Shown: in pieces, positions 44,168 to 52,391 of the stretch
Layout of the letters: each line of letters begins with the position of its first letter
How positions within the stretch are numbered: position 1 is the first letter of the stretch
Assembly: GCF_021190915.1 (NCBI RefSeq)
Contig: NZ_JAIOAP010000001.1
Span: forward strand, 62,001 to 126,000
DNA from: Cohnella silvisoli
Lineage (GTDB): Bacteria > Bacillota > Bacilli > Paenibacillales > Paenibacillaceae
Direction of reading: 5' to 3'
DNA length: 64,000 nt
Program-made: the position numbers and the translations under genes
Notes under the pieces: model-generated
What the model was told of the DNA's origin: nothing
What the model saw: only the letters and a program-made list of their open reading frames with translations
Databases searched by the model: none

Positions 44168-46822
44168 ATGATCGGCTTGGAAATCGTAGGACTTACGGTG
44201 GAGCATCGCGATAATCCCCAAGGTATCGACGCGAGCAGTCCGCGTTTGGGCTGGAAGCTCGTTTCCGAAGGACGAGCGAAAGTGCAGCGAGCATACCGCA
44301 TTCTCGTAGCCGGCAGCAGGGAACGGCTGTCGGCAGGCGAGGGGGATGTGTGGGACAGCGGTAAGGTTGCTTCCGGCCAATCAACCCATGTCGCTTACGG
44401 AGGGCAGCCGCTTTCCTCCGGAAAAGCTTACTATTGGAAAGTTCGGGTTTGGGACGAGAAAGGTGTTCCGTCCCGCTGGAGCGATACCGGACAATGGTCG
44501 ATGGGACTTCTCGATGCCGGCGAGTGGAATGGGGAGTGGATCGGATATAACGTCCCTGAAGGGGAATTCGGTCAGGCCGCATGCTGCTTGCGGAAGACGT
44601 TCGTCCTGCTCCGCCCCGTCCGGCGAGCTATGCTGTATGCGACGGCGCTCGGATTATATGAAATCTTTCTCGGCGACAGCAGGGTCGGCTGCGAATATTT
44701 GACGCCAGGCTGGACGAATTATAGCAATCGCGTTCTGTATCAAAGCTATGATGTAACGGAGCGGCTTGCGTCCGGAGCGAACGCGATCGCAGTCCTACTG
44801 GGAGCCGGCTGGTATTCCGGCCATGTTGCCCACATCGAGCCAGGCTTTTACGGGAGGAGCCCGTCTTTGCTGCTGCGTCTAGCGGTGGAACACGATGACG
44901 GCTCCCGGACCGATATCGTATCGGATGGCTCATGGAAAGTGTCCCGCGGAGGCATCGTCTACTCCGACCTGATCATGGGAGAGACTTGCGACGCCCGTTT
45001 GGAGCCAACCGGTTGGCGGCATGCTGGCTTCGACGATTCGACGTGGCCGTTCGCCAATGTAATGGAGCCGTATGCCGGGCGCATCCAGGCGCCAAAAGAC
45101 GATGGCGTGCGAATCGCGCAAACGATAACGCCTATTGCTGTTAATGAACTCGGGGCGGGCCGTTATATCGTAGACATGGGACAAAACATGGCGGGATGGG
45201 TGCGGCTAAAAGCGGAGGGCCAGGCCGGCGATACGATCAAGCTCCGCTTTGCCGAGATGCTCGATGGTGATGGCGTGATCTACACCGCCAGCTTACGCAG
45301 CGCCAAGCAGCAGGATGAATTCATTTTGGCCGGCGGCGCTCCGGAGACGTTTGAACCTCATTTTACGTATCATGGCTTCCGGTTTGTCGAAATCGAAGGC
45401 TATCCGGGCGAGCTGTCGGCTGACAGTGTGGAAGGAGTGGTACTGCATTCCGGCGCCTCGCTTACTGGCCGTCTGGAAACCGGCCATTCGGGCGTCAATC
45501 GACTGCACAGCAATGCGGCATGGAGCATGCGCGGCAATTTCATCAGCGTGCCTACCGATTGTCCGCAGCGCGACGAAAGACTGGGCTGGCTGGGCGATGC
45601 GCAAATTTTCGCCCGGACGGCTACTTTCATGGGCAATGTCGCCGCTTTTTACGAAAAATGGATGGAAGATGTCGAGGCGGATCAGTTTCCGTCGGGTGCA
45701 TTTCCGGATATTGCGCCTTATATGCCTTTCGTCGGCGGCGGCACCGCCGGCTGGGGTGACGCAGGCGTCATCGTTCCGTGGACAGTGTACCAGGTATATG
45801 GGGATCCGGAAATATTACGCCGGCATTTCGATGCAATGATCCGCTGGATCGCGTATTTGCAGGACACGTGCACGGACCTGATCCGACCGGACGAAGGCTA
45901 CGGCGACTGGCTGTCAATCGGTGCCGAAACGCCGAAAGACGTTCTTGCCACTGCCTATTTCGGCTATAGCGTGAAATTGACCGCCGCTGCGGCAGAGGCT
46001 ATCGGCAAACAAGAAGAAGCCGAAAGGCTGCAAAGTCTTTTCTGTGATATCCGCGAGGCGTTCATCCGTGAATTCGTCACCAGTGACGGGCGGGTAAAAG
46101 GCGAGACGCAAGCGGGCTACGTATTGGCCTTGCATATGGATCTGCTGCCGATCGATCTCCGGCCGCTGGCCGCCGCTCGTCTTGCCGGCGATATCGAGAG
46201 TAAAGGCAGGCACCTGTCGACCGGCTTTCTCGGCGTAGGCTATTTGCTTCCCGTCCTTAGCGAAGCCGGTTATACCGATTTGGCGTATGGCCTATTGCTG
46301 CAGGATACGTTCCCGTCCTGGCTCTACTCGGTCCGTAACGGAGCGACGACGATATGGGAAAGATGGGACGGCTGGACGGCAGAGAACGGCTTCCAGGATC
46401 CGGGCATGAATTCTTTCAACCATTACTCGCTCGGCTCGGTTGCGGAATGGATGTACCGGTATATGGCGGGCATCGATTTGAAGCCTGACAGGCCGGGATA
46501 CAGCGATTTCTCCATCTATCCTAGATTGAGCGAGACGATCGGCCATTGTCGGGCCGAATTCGAGAGCGTCTACGGCACCATTGTCAGCGAATGGCGAATT
46601 GAGGGCGGCAGCGTATCCCTATGCGTGTCGGTTCCCGTTAACGCGTGCGCGACGCTCTATGTCCCAGTCTTGGATAACCGGATATCCGGTCTTGAAGCGG
46701 TGACGGAAAGCGGCAAGCCGGTCATGCAAGCTGAAAGCTTTGAGTTTCAGGGTTTCGAGGATAACCGGGCAATGTTCCGCCTCGGCTCAGGTAATTATTC
46801 GTTCGTTTCCCGCTTCAGGTAA
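44168..46822 (+). CDS. GH78 alpha-L-rhamnosidase
   Basis: An 884-residue GH78 enzyme with the classical full-length order: N-terminal beta sandwich (GLEIVGLTVEHRDNPQGID and SPRLGWKL), domains with YYWKVRVWDEKG, a RHA N-domain segment LGWTNYSN-like (LTPGWTNYSNRVLYQSYDV), then the catalytic barrel motif DCPQRDERLGWLGDAQIF (464-481), WGDAGVIVPW and TTIWERWDGW, and a C-terminal beta domain. No signal peptide. Start ATG 44168 has GAGGA only one base away, so TTG 44177 (same frame) is an alternative. It ends the plus-strand part of the rhamnoside locus. Confidence 0.95.
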   Translation: MIGLEIVGLTVEHRDNPQGIDASSPRLGWKLVSEGRAKVQRAYRILVAGSRERLSAGEGDVWDSGKVASGQSTHVAYGGQPLSSGKAYYWKVRVWDEKGVPSRWSDTGQWSMGLLDAGEWNGEWIGYNVPEGEFGQAACCLRKTFVLLRPVRRAMLYATALGLYEIFLGDSRVGCEYLTPGWTNYSNRVLYQSYDVTERLASGANAIAVLLGAGWYSGHVAHIEPGFYGRSPSLLLRLAVEHDDGSRTDIVSDGSWKVSRGGIVYSDLIMGETCDARLEPTGWRHAGFDDSTWPFANVMEPYAGRIQAPKDDGVRIAQTITPIAVNELGAGRYIVDMGQNMAGWVRLKAEGQAGDTIKLRFAEMLDGDGVIYTASLRSAKQQDEFILAGGAPETFEPHFTYHGFRFVEIEGYPGELSADSVEGVVLHSGASLTGRLETGHSGVNRLHSNAAWSMRGNFISVPTDCPQRDERLGWLGDAQIFARTATFMGNVAAFYEKWMEDVEADQFPSGAFPDIAPYMPFVGGGTAGWGDAGVIVPWTVYQVYGDPEILRRHFDAMIRWIAYLQDTCTDLIRPDEGYGDWLSIGAETPKDVLATAYFGYSVKLTAAAAEAIGKQEEAERLQSLFCDIREAFIREFVTSDGRVKGETQAGYVLALHMDLLPIDLRPLAAARLAGDIESKGRHLSTGFLGVGYLLPVLSEAGYTDLAYGLLLQDTFPSWLYSVRNGATTIWERWDGWTAENGFQDPGMNSFNHYSLGSVAEWMYRYMAGIDLKPDRPGYSDFSIYPRLSETIGHCRAEFESVYGTIVSEWRIEGGSVSLCVSVPVNACATLYVPVLDNRISGLEAVTESGKPVMQAESFEFQGFEDNRAMFRLGSGNYSFVSRFR

Positions 46823-46841
46823 ATAGTTACAATTGTTAAGT

Positions 46842-46869
46842 AAATCCGACCTTAAGCGGTCGGATTTTT
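46842..46869 (+). terminator. Terminator of the rhamnoside locus
   Basis: AAATCCGACC pairs perfectly with GGTCGGATTT around TTAAGC and is followed by T residues. Confidence 0.9.
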
Positions 46870-46932
46870 GCATTTATCAATGGTGAAACCTCGGTTGACA
46901 TATTTTAATGTTTTTAGTAGTGTGTAAACTTA

Positions 46933-46974
46933 GGAAAACAATTTGTTTTAATTGTTTTCCGCGCAACAGTTGCG
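46933..46974 (+). promoter_or_regulatory. Two palindromes upstream of the TetR/SMR genes (candidate operators)
   Basis: GGAAAACAATT (46933-46943) and AATTGTTTTCC (46950-46960) form a perfect 11-bp inverted repeat; directly after it CGCAACAGTTGCG (46962-46974) is a perfect 13-bp palindrome. TTGACA occurs at 46895-46900. TetR repressors usually bind such palindromes. Confidence 0.5.
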
Positions 46975-47084
46975 ACTCTAATTGCGGGAGCGATTACGAC
47001 TGAACAGATACTTAGGTGTATCCTCTTATTTTTATTCCTGCCCTATTGAATAGAAAGGTTTAATAATTGCGTGGGGTGATTGTC

Positions 47085-47654
47085 ATGAAAGACAGAATTG
47101 CCAAGGCTGCGACTCATGAAATTTTGCAACGAGGGCTGAAGTTCTCGATCAGGGATGTGTCCGACCGTTTAGGGATCAGTACGAAGACAATGTATCAACA
47201 TTTTGAATCGAAAGAACAGCTTATAGGCTTCATCGTTGAGCAATCCGTTCTCGAGATGCAAGAGAAGGAAAAAGAACTAATGGGCGACGCCTCGCTCTCG
47301 ACCGGACAAAAGCTGAATCAGGCGTTAACCGTGCTGCCTAGCGGATTCGCGTTTAGCGACATCCGTGCACTAGATGAACTAAGGAAATTATATCCCGAAC
47401 AGTGGATGAAGATGGATCATTACCTCACGCAGGGATGGGACAATATCCGGTTGCTGATCAATGAGGGTATTGCGAACGGGGAATTGCGCCAATTCGACGT
47501 AGAGTTGTTCATCCAAGTTTATATTGGTGCCGTGTATCGTTTGATGGACGTTCAGGCGGTTGGACTTAGAGGCTTGAAGCTTGAAAAGGCGCTGTCGGAC
47601 ATGGTTGAATTCATGCTTATTGGAATTAGATTCGTTAATAAGAAGGAGGAGTAG
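47085..47654 (+). CDS. TetR-family transcriptional regulator
   Basis: A 189-residue protein with the TetR N-terminal helix-turn-helix (KAATHEILQRG, then SDRLGISTKTMYQHFESKEQL at about residues 27-47) and a helical ligand-binding domain. ATG 47085 follows GTGGGGTG; an upstream TTG at 47067 overlaps that site and is unlikely. It precedes the SMR transporter gene by 2 bp, so it probably represses an efflux operon in response to a toxic cation or drug. Confidence 0.92.
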   Translation: MKDRIAKAATHEILQRGLKFSIRDVSDRLGISTKTMYQHFESKEQLIGFIVEQSVLEMQEKEKELMGDASLSTGQKLNQALTVLPSGFAFSDIRALDELRKLYPEQWMKMDHYLTQGWDNIRLLINEGIANGELRQFDVELFIQVYIGAVYRLMDVQAVGLRGLKLEKALSDMVEFMLIGIRFVNKKEE

Positions 47655-47656
47655 GC

Positions 47657-47983
47657 TTGAAGCCTTATTTATTTTTGGCGGCGGCTATCGTTAGCGAGAT
47701 CATCGGCACATCATTGCTTAAATCGTCCGATGGCTTCACGAAGCTGTATCCCACCCTTGGGACGGTGCTTTCTTTTGTTGCAGCTTTCTACGCGCTCTCG
47801 TTGTCGTTACAACAAATACCCCTCGGCATTGCCTATGCGATTTGGTCGGGAGTAGGGACAGCCGTAACCGCGATTGTCGGAATAGTCATCTGGAAAGAGA
47901 CGGCCAGCCTAACGACGGCTCTTGGAATTGTACTCATTATTGCGGGCGTTGTAGTCATTAACCTTAAAGGTACGGCTCATTAA
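47657..47983 (+). CDS. Small multidrug resistance (SMR) family transporter
   Basis: A 108-residue, four-helix membrane protein of the EmrE/QacC type. The essential membrane glutamate is Glu14 in AAAIVSEIIGTSLLKSSDGF; IPLGIAYAIWSGVGTA is the conserved second loop/helix and WKETASLTTALGIVLIIAGVV the dimer helix. It exports lipophilic cations in exchange for protons or, in some members, guanidinium. Starts at TTG 47657 with AAGGAGGAG 5 bp upstream. In operon with the TetR regulator. Confidence 0.93.
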   Translation: MKPYLFLAAAIVSEIIGTSLLKSSDGFTKLYPTLGTVLSFVAAFYALSLSLQQIPLGIAYAIWSGVGTAVTAIVGIVIWKETASLTTALGIVLIIAGVVVINLKGTAH

Positions 47984-48046
47984 ATGTTAAAAAAATGAAA
48001 TACCCGATATAATGTAATGCACCGATATAAGGGGGTAACGTATCAG

Positions 48047-48655
48047 ATGCACGACGAGAAAAATAGGATAAGGCAAGCCTATAATAATTATGCCGAACAG
48101 AGAGATCTTGCTCAGATGGAGCCGTGGAAATTCAAGGAGAGGCAGCGGTTTCTGCAGTCTATCTTGGAAGAAGATCTGAACTCCATCCTCGAGCTCGGAG
48201 CAGGGACGGGGCGGGACAGCCTTTATTTTCAGCAAAATCGGTTTGATGTGGTGTGCGTTGACCTTTCGGACGAGATGGTCAAGCTATGCATGGAGAAGGG
48301 CCTTGATGCCCGACGGATGGACTTTTACCAATTGGATTTCGAGCCTGAGCAGTTCGACAGCGCTTACGCCATGAACAGCCTTCTCCATGTGCCGAAGTCC
48401 GACATCGATCAGGTGCTGGAGCAAATTCATCGGGTGCTTAAGCCCGGAGGGCTGTTCTTCTTTGGAGTTTATGGAGGGGTGAGCAGCGAAGGAGTTTGGG
48501 ATAAGGATCCGTACGAGCCGCAACGATTCTTCTCCATGTATACGGATGAGGAAATCGTCGAGGTTGCGAAGCGTTGGTTCGAAGTGGAAGATTTCCACAT
48601 TGAGCCGATGGAGGACGGTACGCTGCACTTTCAGTCTTTGCTGCTCCGGAAATAG
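48047..48655 (+). CDS. Class I SAM-dependent methyltransferase
   Basis: A 202-residue methyltransferase of the Methyltransf_11/25 type. Motif I is ILELGAGTGRDSLYF (about residues 47-61), the acidic end of strand two is VVCVDLSDEMVKLC, and FDSAYAMNSLLHVP is motif post-II. The substrate is unknown. A TATAAT at 48008-48013 would start transcription after the first in-frame ATG (48017), so ATG 48047, behind AAGGGGGT, is preferred. Single gene with its own terminator at 48671-48711. Confidence 0.9.
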   Translation: MHDEKNRIRQAYNNYAEQRDLAQMEPWKFKERQRFLQSILEEDLNSILELGAGTGRDSLYFQQNRFDVVCVDLSDEMVKLCMEKGLDARRMDFYQLDFEPEQFDSAYAMNSLLHVPKSDIDQVLEQIHRVLKPGGLFFFGVYGGVSSEGVWDKDPYEPQRFFSMYTDEEIVEVAKRWFEVEDFHIEPMEDGTLHFQSLLLRK

Positions 48656-48670
48656 TTCACCGATCGAAGG

Positions 48671-48711
48671 GCCTTCAAAACCGCTTTTATAGTAGGGATG
48701 AAGGCTTTTTT
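48671..48711 (+). terminator. Rho-independent terminator after the methyltransferase
   Basis: GCCTTCA (48671-48677) pairs with TGAAGGC (48699-48705), loop of 21 bases, followed by TTTTTT. Confidence 0.7.
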
Positions 48712-48920
48712 GTCGTTTAGAAAATTATGCGCCTTAAAGAAATGCGCGATAGGAGTGCATGGGAAGCTGGTTAAGTAGACCAACTCAAACTACGGTGCCA
48801 CACCTGAACGAATGGGATATCGGGCAAAAGAAGGATTAAATCGTTAAATAGCTAAATATTGATAGTATTAACAGTTAACATCGCGCTCAGTTCGTAGAAG
48901 ACGAAGGAGGACGGTTCGGG

Positions 48921-50015
48921 ATGGGTTTATTGGTGCTGTTTGGATTCGGTTTCCTTGCGGGCTTGTGGCTTTTTAGGAAGAATACGATCAAGGCAAACCA
49001 TACTCCAAGCCAAGTTAAAGGGAAACTAACCGTCATCATCCCTGCAAGGAATGAAGAGATGAATCTGCCCTATCTGCTTAGCTCTCTCCAGGCCCAAACG
49101 CGCAAACCGTTCGAAATTATCGTCGTGGACGATTTCTCGGACGACCGGACGAAGGAAATCGCTGCCGGATTCGGGGTTACCGTTATTGAGAATACCGAGC
49201 TGCCTCCGTGCTGGACGGGCAAAAACTGGGCGGTATGGAACGGATATCGGCATGCATCGGGAGATCTGATCGCTTTTCTCGACGCGGATGTACGTCTGGA
49301 GCCTCATGCGCTGGAGTCGCTCATCAACGCGAGGGAAACAGCCGGGGGCGTCATCTCCGTTGTTCCCTACCATTATACGGAGAAACCCTATGAGCGCCTT
49401 GCGCTAATCACTAATATTTTAGGCGTATTCGCCTTCACGGCTCCCTCTGAAAGGAACAATCCGAAGAAAGGCCTCTACGGGTCCTGCATCCTGACCACGA
49501 GAGAGGATTATGACAAGGTCAACGGCCATGAGGGCGTTCGGTCCGAGCTGCTGGACGATCTGAACCTGGGAGCCAAGTATGTAGAAGCCGCCATTCCGGT
49601 CACGAACTTCATCGGGCATGGTTTGGTTTCCTTCCGTATGTATCCCCAGGGCATTCAAAGCGAAATCCAAGGCTTCGGAAAAGGAGCCGTCTTAAGTACG
49701 TCAGCGCTCAGACTTACCACAGTCATACTGATTGCGGTTTGGATAATCGGGTTGATCGTATCGGAGTCGGCACTGTTTCTCCTCCATACCTCATGGGCGC
49801 TGCCGCTTTCGATCGGGTACATTCTCTATACGCTTCAAATGATTTACTTCGTTAAATACGTCGGTGTATTCGGCCGGATCATTCCGGTGCTGCACATTTT
49901 CTCAACTTTGTTCTTCCTTGCGATTATGGTTTATTCGGCATATCAGGTCCTCTTTCTGGGACATGTTTCCTGGAAGGGGAGGAACGTCAAAGTAGGAGGC
50001 AGAACGGACCTATGA
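48921..50015 (+). CDS. Membrane-bound family 2 glycosyltransferase (CrtQ-like)
   Basis: A 364-residue GT2 enzyme with an N-terminal membrane anchor, the nucleotide-sugar fold (LTVIIPARNEEMNLPYLL, IIVVDDFSDD) and the metal-binding LIAFLDADVRLEP. WTGKNWAVWNGY and three C-terminal transmembrane helices place it near 4,4'-diaponeurosporenoate glycosyltransferase and other lipid glycosyltransferases. It overlaps the following acyltransferase gene by four bases. As in carotenoid glycosyl-ester synthesis, the pair may glycosylate and then acylate a membrane lipid; no carotenoid desaturase is in the window. Confidence 0.88.
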   Translation: MGLLVLFGFGFLAGLWLFRKNTIKANHTPSQVKGKLTVIIPARNEEMNLPYLLSSLQAQTRKPFEIIVVDDFSDDRTKEIAAGFGVTVIENTELPPCWTGKNWAVWNGYRHASGDLIAFLDADVRLEPHALESLINARETAGGVISVVPYHYTEKPYERLALITNILGVFAFTAPSERNNPKKGLYGSCILTTREDYDKVNGHEGVRSELLDDLNLGAKYVEAAIPVTNFIGHGLVSFRMYPQGIQSEIQGFGKGAVLSTSALRLTTVILIAVWIIGLIVSESALFLLHTSWALPLSIGYILYTLQMIYFVKYVGVFGRIIPVLHIFSTLFFLAIMVYSAYQVLFLGHVSWKGRNVKVGGRTDL

Positions 50016-50614
50016 TCGTATGGTGGACTGCCGTCGCTTGGCTGTCGGGTTCTTGTATGTTCTCCTATTGGCTTGGGCGTCTAGCTCGCACCAACCTGAA
50101 AGCTTTCGGAGACGGCAATCCGGGAGCATTGAACTTATGGCTGGCCGCCGGTTATAAATTTGGCATAGCCGGTATCGTCCTTGATTTTCTTAAGGGATAT
50201 GTTCCCGTTCTCCTCGTTATGGACTACGGGTTAGTCGAAGGATATGGAATCGTGCCCGTCGCGCTTGCTCCGATTGTGGGGCACGCCTTTTCCCCATTCC
50301 TTCGCTTCAAGGGAGGTAAAGCGATCGCTGTTACTTTCGGCGTATGGAGCGCTTTGACCCGGTTTGAAGTTTCTCTTATCTATGCGATAATCCTAGCTCT
50401 CTTGCTGCTCTTGGGCAGGGCGCTCAATAACGGAAAACCCGTGTCTACGTCGGCGGATGGCTTTCAGGTCGTGTGCGGCATGTTGTTCGTTTCCGTATAT
50501 TTGTACACACGGGGTTTTCCGAGCGCTATTCTCTGGTTCTGGCTCGGTAATTTACTGCTGCTTGCTTATACCCATAGACGCGAGCTTAGTGCGTTCGTTA
50601 TGAGGAGTACTTAA
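50012..50614 (+). CDS. PlsY-family acyltransferase
   Basis: A 200-residue polytopic membrane protein with the PlsY signatures: GSCMFSYWLGRL at helix one, GDGNPGALNLWLAAGYKFG (motif 1) and GHAFSPFLRFKGGKAIAVTFG (motif 2/3). PlsY uses acyl-phosphate to acylate glycerol-3-phosphate. Sequence deviations (ALNLWLAAG for the usual GxxNVxRxxG) and the coupling to a glycosyltransferase suggest that this paralog acylates another acceptor rather than replacing the housekeeping enzyme. ATG 50012 overlaps the upstream stop. Confidence 0.88.
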   Translation: MIVWWTAVAWLSGSCMFSYWLGRLARTNLKAFGDGNPGALNLWLAAGYKFGIAGIVLDFLKGYVPVLLVMDYGLVEGYGIVPVALAPIVGHAFSPFLRFKGGKAIAVTFGVWSALTRFEVSLIYAIILALLLLLGRALNNGKPVSTSADGFQVVCGMLFVSVYLYTRGFPSAILWFWLGNLLLLAYTHRRELSAFVMRST

Positions 50615-51728
50615 ACACAATGCGAAGCAGCTTGTCGTTAATCGTGGTTCGGGTATAGTCCTCATACGAATAATTGAAGATGGAGAGCCCCTTAAGAGCT
50701 GCGAATGCTTTTTTCATATCCGACGTTACCGATGCACCTTTCGTGTAGCGGATCACGAGCTCCTGTTGGCGATTGTCTACGGCGGCTTGTATTTTGCTTG
50801 TTAAGGTTTGCAAATTCGTTGCCGTAAAGGAGTCGGTAAGATAGGCGTAACCCAGTTGCTCGTAAAATTTTCCGTAGAAAGCAGCTCGGATTGTATCTGT
50901 TACAGCTAACGAAGTCAGTGTCTGATCATACGGAGTTATGGCTGCCGGATAGGACGTTGACGGTTTCCACCTATGGTCAATGCGAAGCTGGGAATCCGTT
51001 AGATTATAGTAGTTGTAATCCACGCGCCCGGCAACGTCCGGCACGGGGTCATCCCAAGTAGAGTCGAGATGGTACCATTGGCCGCCAATCCGGACAAGGT
51101 TCCAAGTGTGGGCTATACCTCGCGATGTACCTTCCACGATTTTTACCGGAATGCCGGCCTGCTTCATCATCTCATACGTAAGGAGGGCGTAGCCTTGGCA
51201 CACTGTTCGGCCATTTATAAGTCCGTCATAGGCGGAATGCGAGACTAGCCGCTTATCGTAGGCAATATGAGTGACGATCCAATCATGAATTGTTTTTTCC
51301 TTCTGGTGGTCATTCATTCCTGAAGTCAGGACCTGACTGAGTGTCTGGGTAACGCGTTTCTTCACTTCATTCGTTTGAGTTAGGGTTTCCCAATAAGTAA
51401 AACGGAAAGTGATAGCGGCGGTATTTCCTTGGAAAGTCGCATTATAGCCATATGTCTTAACGATATAATGCAAATAATCATCGGAGCTGATGGCGGCATT
51501 CAATGTATCTTTAATGTCCTTTTTCAGTGATGTTTTATTACCGGAAAAAGTAACTTGAAAAGAGCTGAGACGCTCATTTAATGCGCGGACGATTTCCTTA
51601 TGGAGTTGATCTTGCGATATCGTAGTTGCTGCTGCGCGTATAGATATAGAAGGGTCGAACCTTGTCGTAATATAAAAAGTCCCTAACAGGACCGCAGTGG
51701 CTAGTAAAATTCTTATCCCTATTTTCAT
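50598..51728 (-). CDS. Secreted/anchored transglutaminase-like protein
   Basis: A 376-residue protein with an N-terminal membrane segment (IGIRILLATAVLLGTFYI) and a transglutaminase-like core carrying the Cys-His-Asp triad: GRTVCQGYA, GIAHTWNLV and YHLDSTWDDPVPD. Such domains act as proteases or crosslinkers at the cell surface or in the spore. The flanking regions are serine/threonine-rich and unassigned. ATG at 51728 has GCGAGGA upstream; a longer in-frame ATG at 51761 has no ribosome site. Its 3' end overlaps that of the acyltransferase gene by 17 bp, tail to tail. Confidence 0.9.
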   Translation of the reverse strand: MKIGIRILLATAVLLGTFYITTRFDPSISIRAAATTISQDQLHKEIVRALNERLSSFQVTFSGNKTSLKKDIKDTLNAAISSDDYLHYIVKTYGYNATFQGNTAAITFRFTYWETLTQTNEVKKRVTQTLSQVLTSGMNDHQKEKTIHDWIVTHIAYDKRLVSHSAYDGLINGRTVCQGYALLTYEMMKQAGIPVKIVEGTSRGIAHTWNLVRIGGQWYHLDSTWDDPVPDVAGRVDYNYYNLTDSQLRIDHRWKPSTSYPAAITPYDQTLTSLAVTDTIRAAFYGKFYEQLGYAYLTDSFTATNLQTLTSKIQAAVDNRQQELVIRYTKGASVTSDMKKAFAALKGLSIFNYSYEDYTRTTINDKLLRIVFKYSS

Positions 51729-51850
51729 AACTATCCTCGCCTTTCCCCGGTCTGCTGCCAATCAAATATTCATGATGGCAAAACCTCGTAACCTGAATCG
51801 GTCATTGGATCTATAGCTTGAATATAGCATACTTATAGCCGTTGATAGTG

Positions 51851-52092
51851 GAACCTATTTGCAATTTTACTGCCCCGCGCGACTTTGTATGTTCAGATTC
51901 TGAACCTATTTGCAATTTTACTGCCCCGTGCGACTCTGTAAGTTCAGATTCTGAACCTACTTTCAATTTTACTGACCCGTGCGACTCTGTAGGTTCAGAT
52001 TCTGAACCTAATTTCAATTTTGGTGCTCCGCGCGACTCTGTAGGTTCAGATTCTGAACCTATTTGCAATTCTGGTGCTCCGTGTGGACCCCA
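51851..52092. repeat. 51-bp minisatellite, about 4.7 copies
   Basis: Units begin at 51851, 51902, 51953, 52004 and 52055 (GAACCTATTTGCAATTTTAC type), exactly 51 bp apart, the last partial. Each junction contains GGTTCAGATTCTGAACC or a close variant, a 17-bp palindrome. The length is a multiple of three, so both strands have an open frame encoding a 17-residue repeat (SESEPTES-type on the minus strand), but neither frame has a ribosome site or proper start. Confidence 0.9.
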
Positions 52093-52391
52093 ATCCGCAA
52101 AACCCAAGAATTAGACCATTCCTTTTTATATGGAGATGGAGGTACGATTACATAAGAATGACGCAAATAGTGAGTGTCAACAAACATAACACAAAACAAA
52201 CATCCACCACTCGCTAAATTTTATCCAAAAAAATGTAAACGAAACCAATAGAGATTATTGGAATAAGAAAATGCGATGCAAACAAAAAATAGCCAATAAA
52301 AACAAATAGAGACCATTTGAACGTTATGTTAATTGACATACTATTGATTTAGGCAGCAACGCCGTTACTTAAATGGGGAGGAATAAAAGAG
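52093..52391 (+). other. A+T-rich intergenic region upstream of the binding-protein gene
   Basis: No gene seen. CCAATA (52245-52250) and TATTGG (52256-52261) form a small inverted repeat; TTGACA occurs at 52333-52338 but no matching -10 is clear. It probably holds the control region of the following sugar operon. Confidence 0.5.

Noticed and set aside
51851..52092. CRISPR array
   Set aside because: The 51-bp units are contiguous with no unique spacers, the repeat is degenerate along its whole length and no cas gene is nearby.
51811..52114. Repeat-peptide genes on either strand of the minisatellite
   Set aside because: Both frames begin at TTG without a ribosome site, and the open frames follow simply from the unit being 51 bp with no stop.
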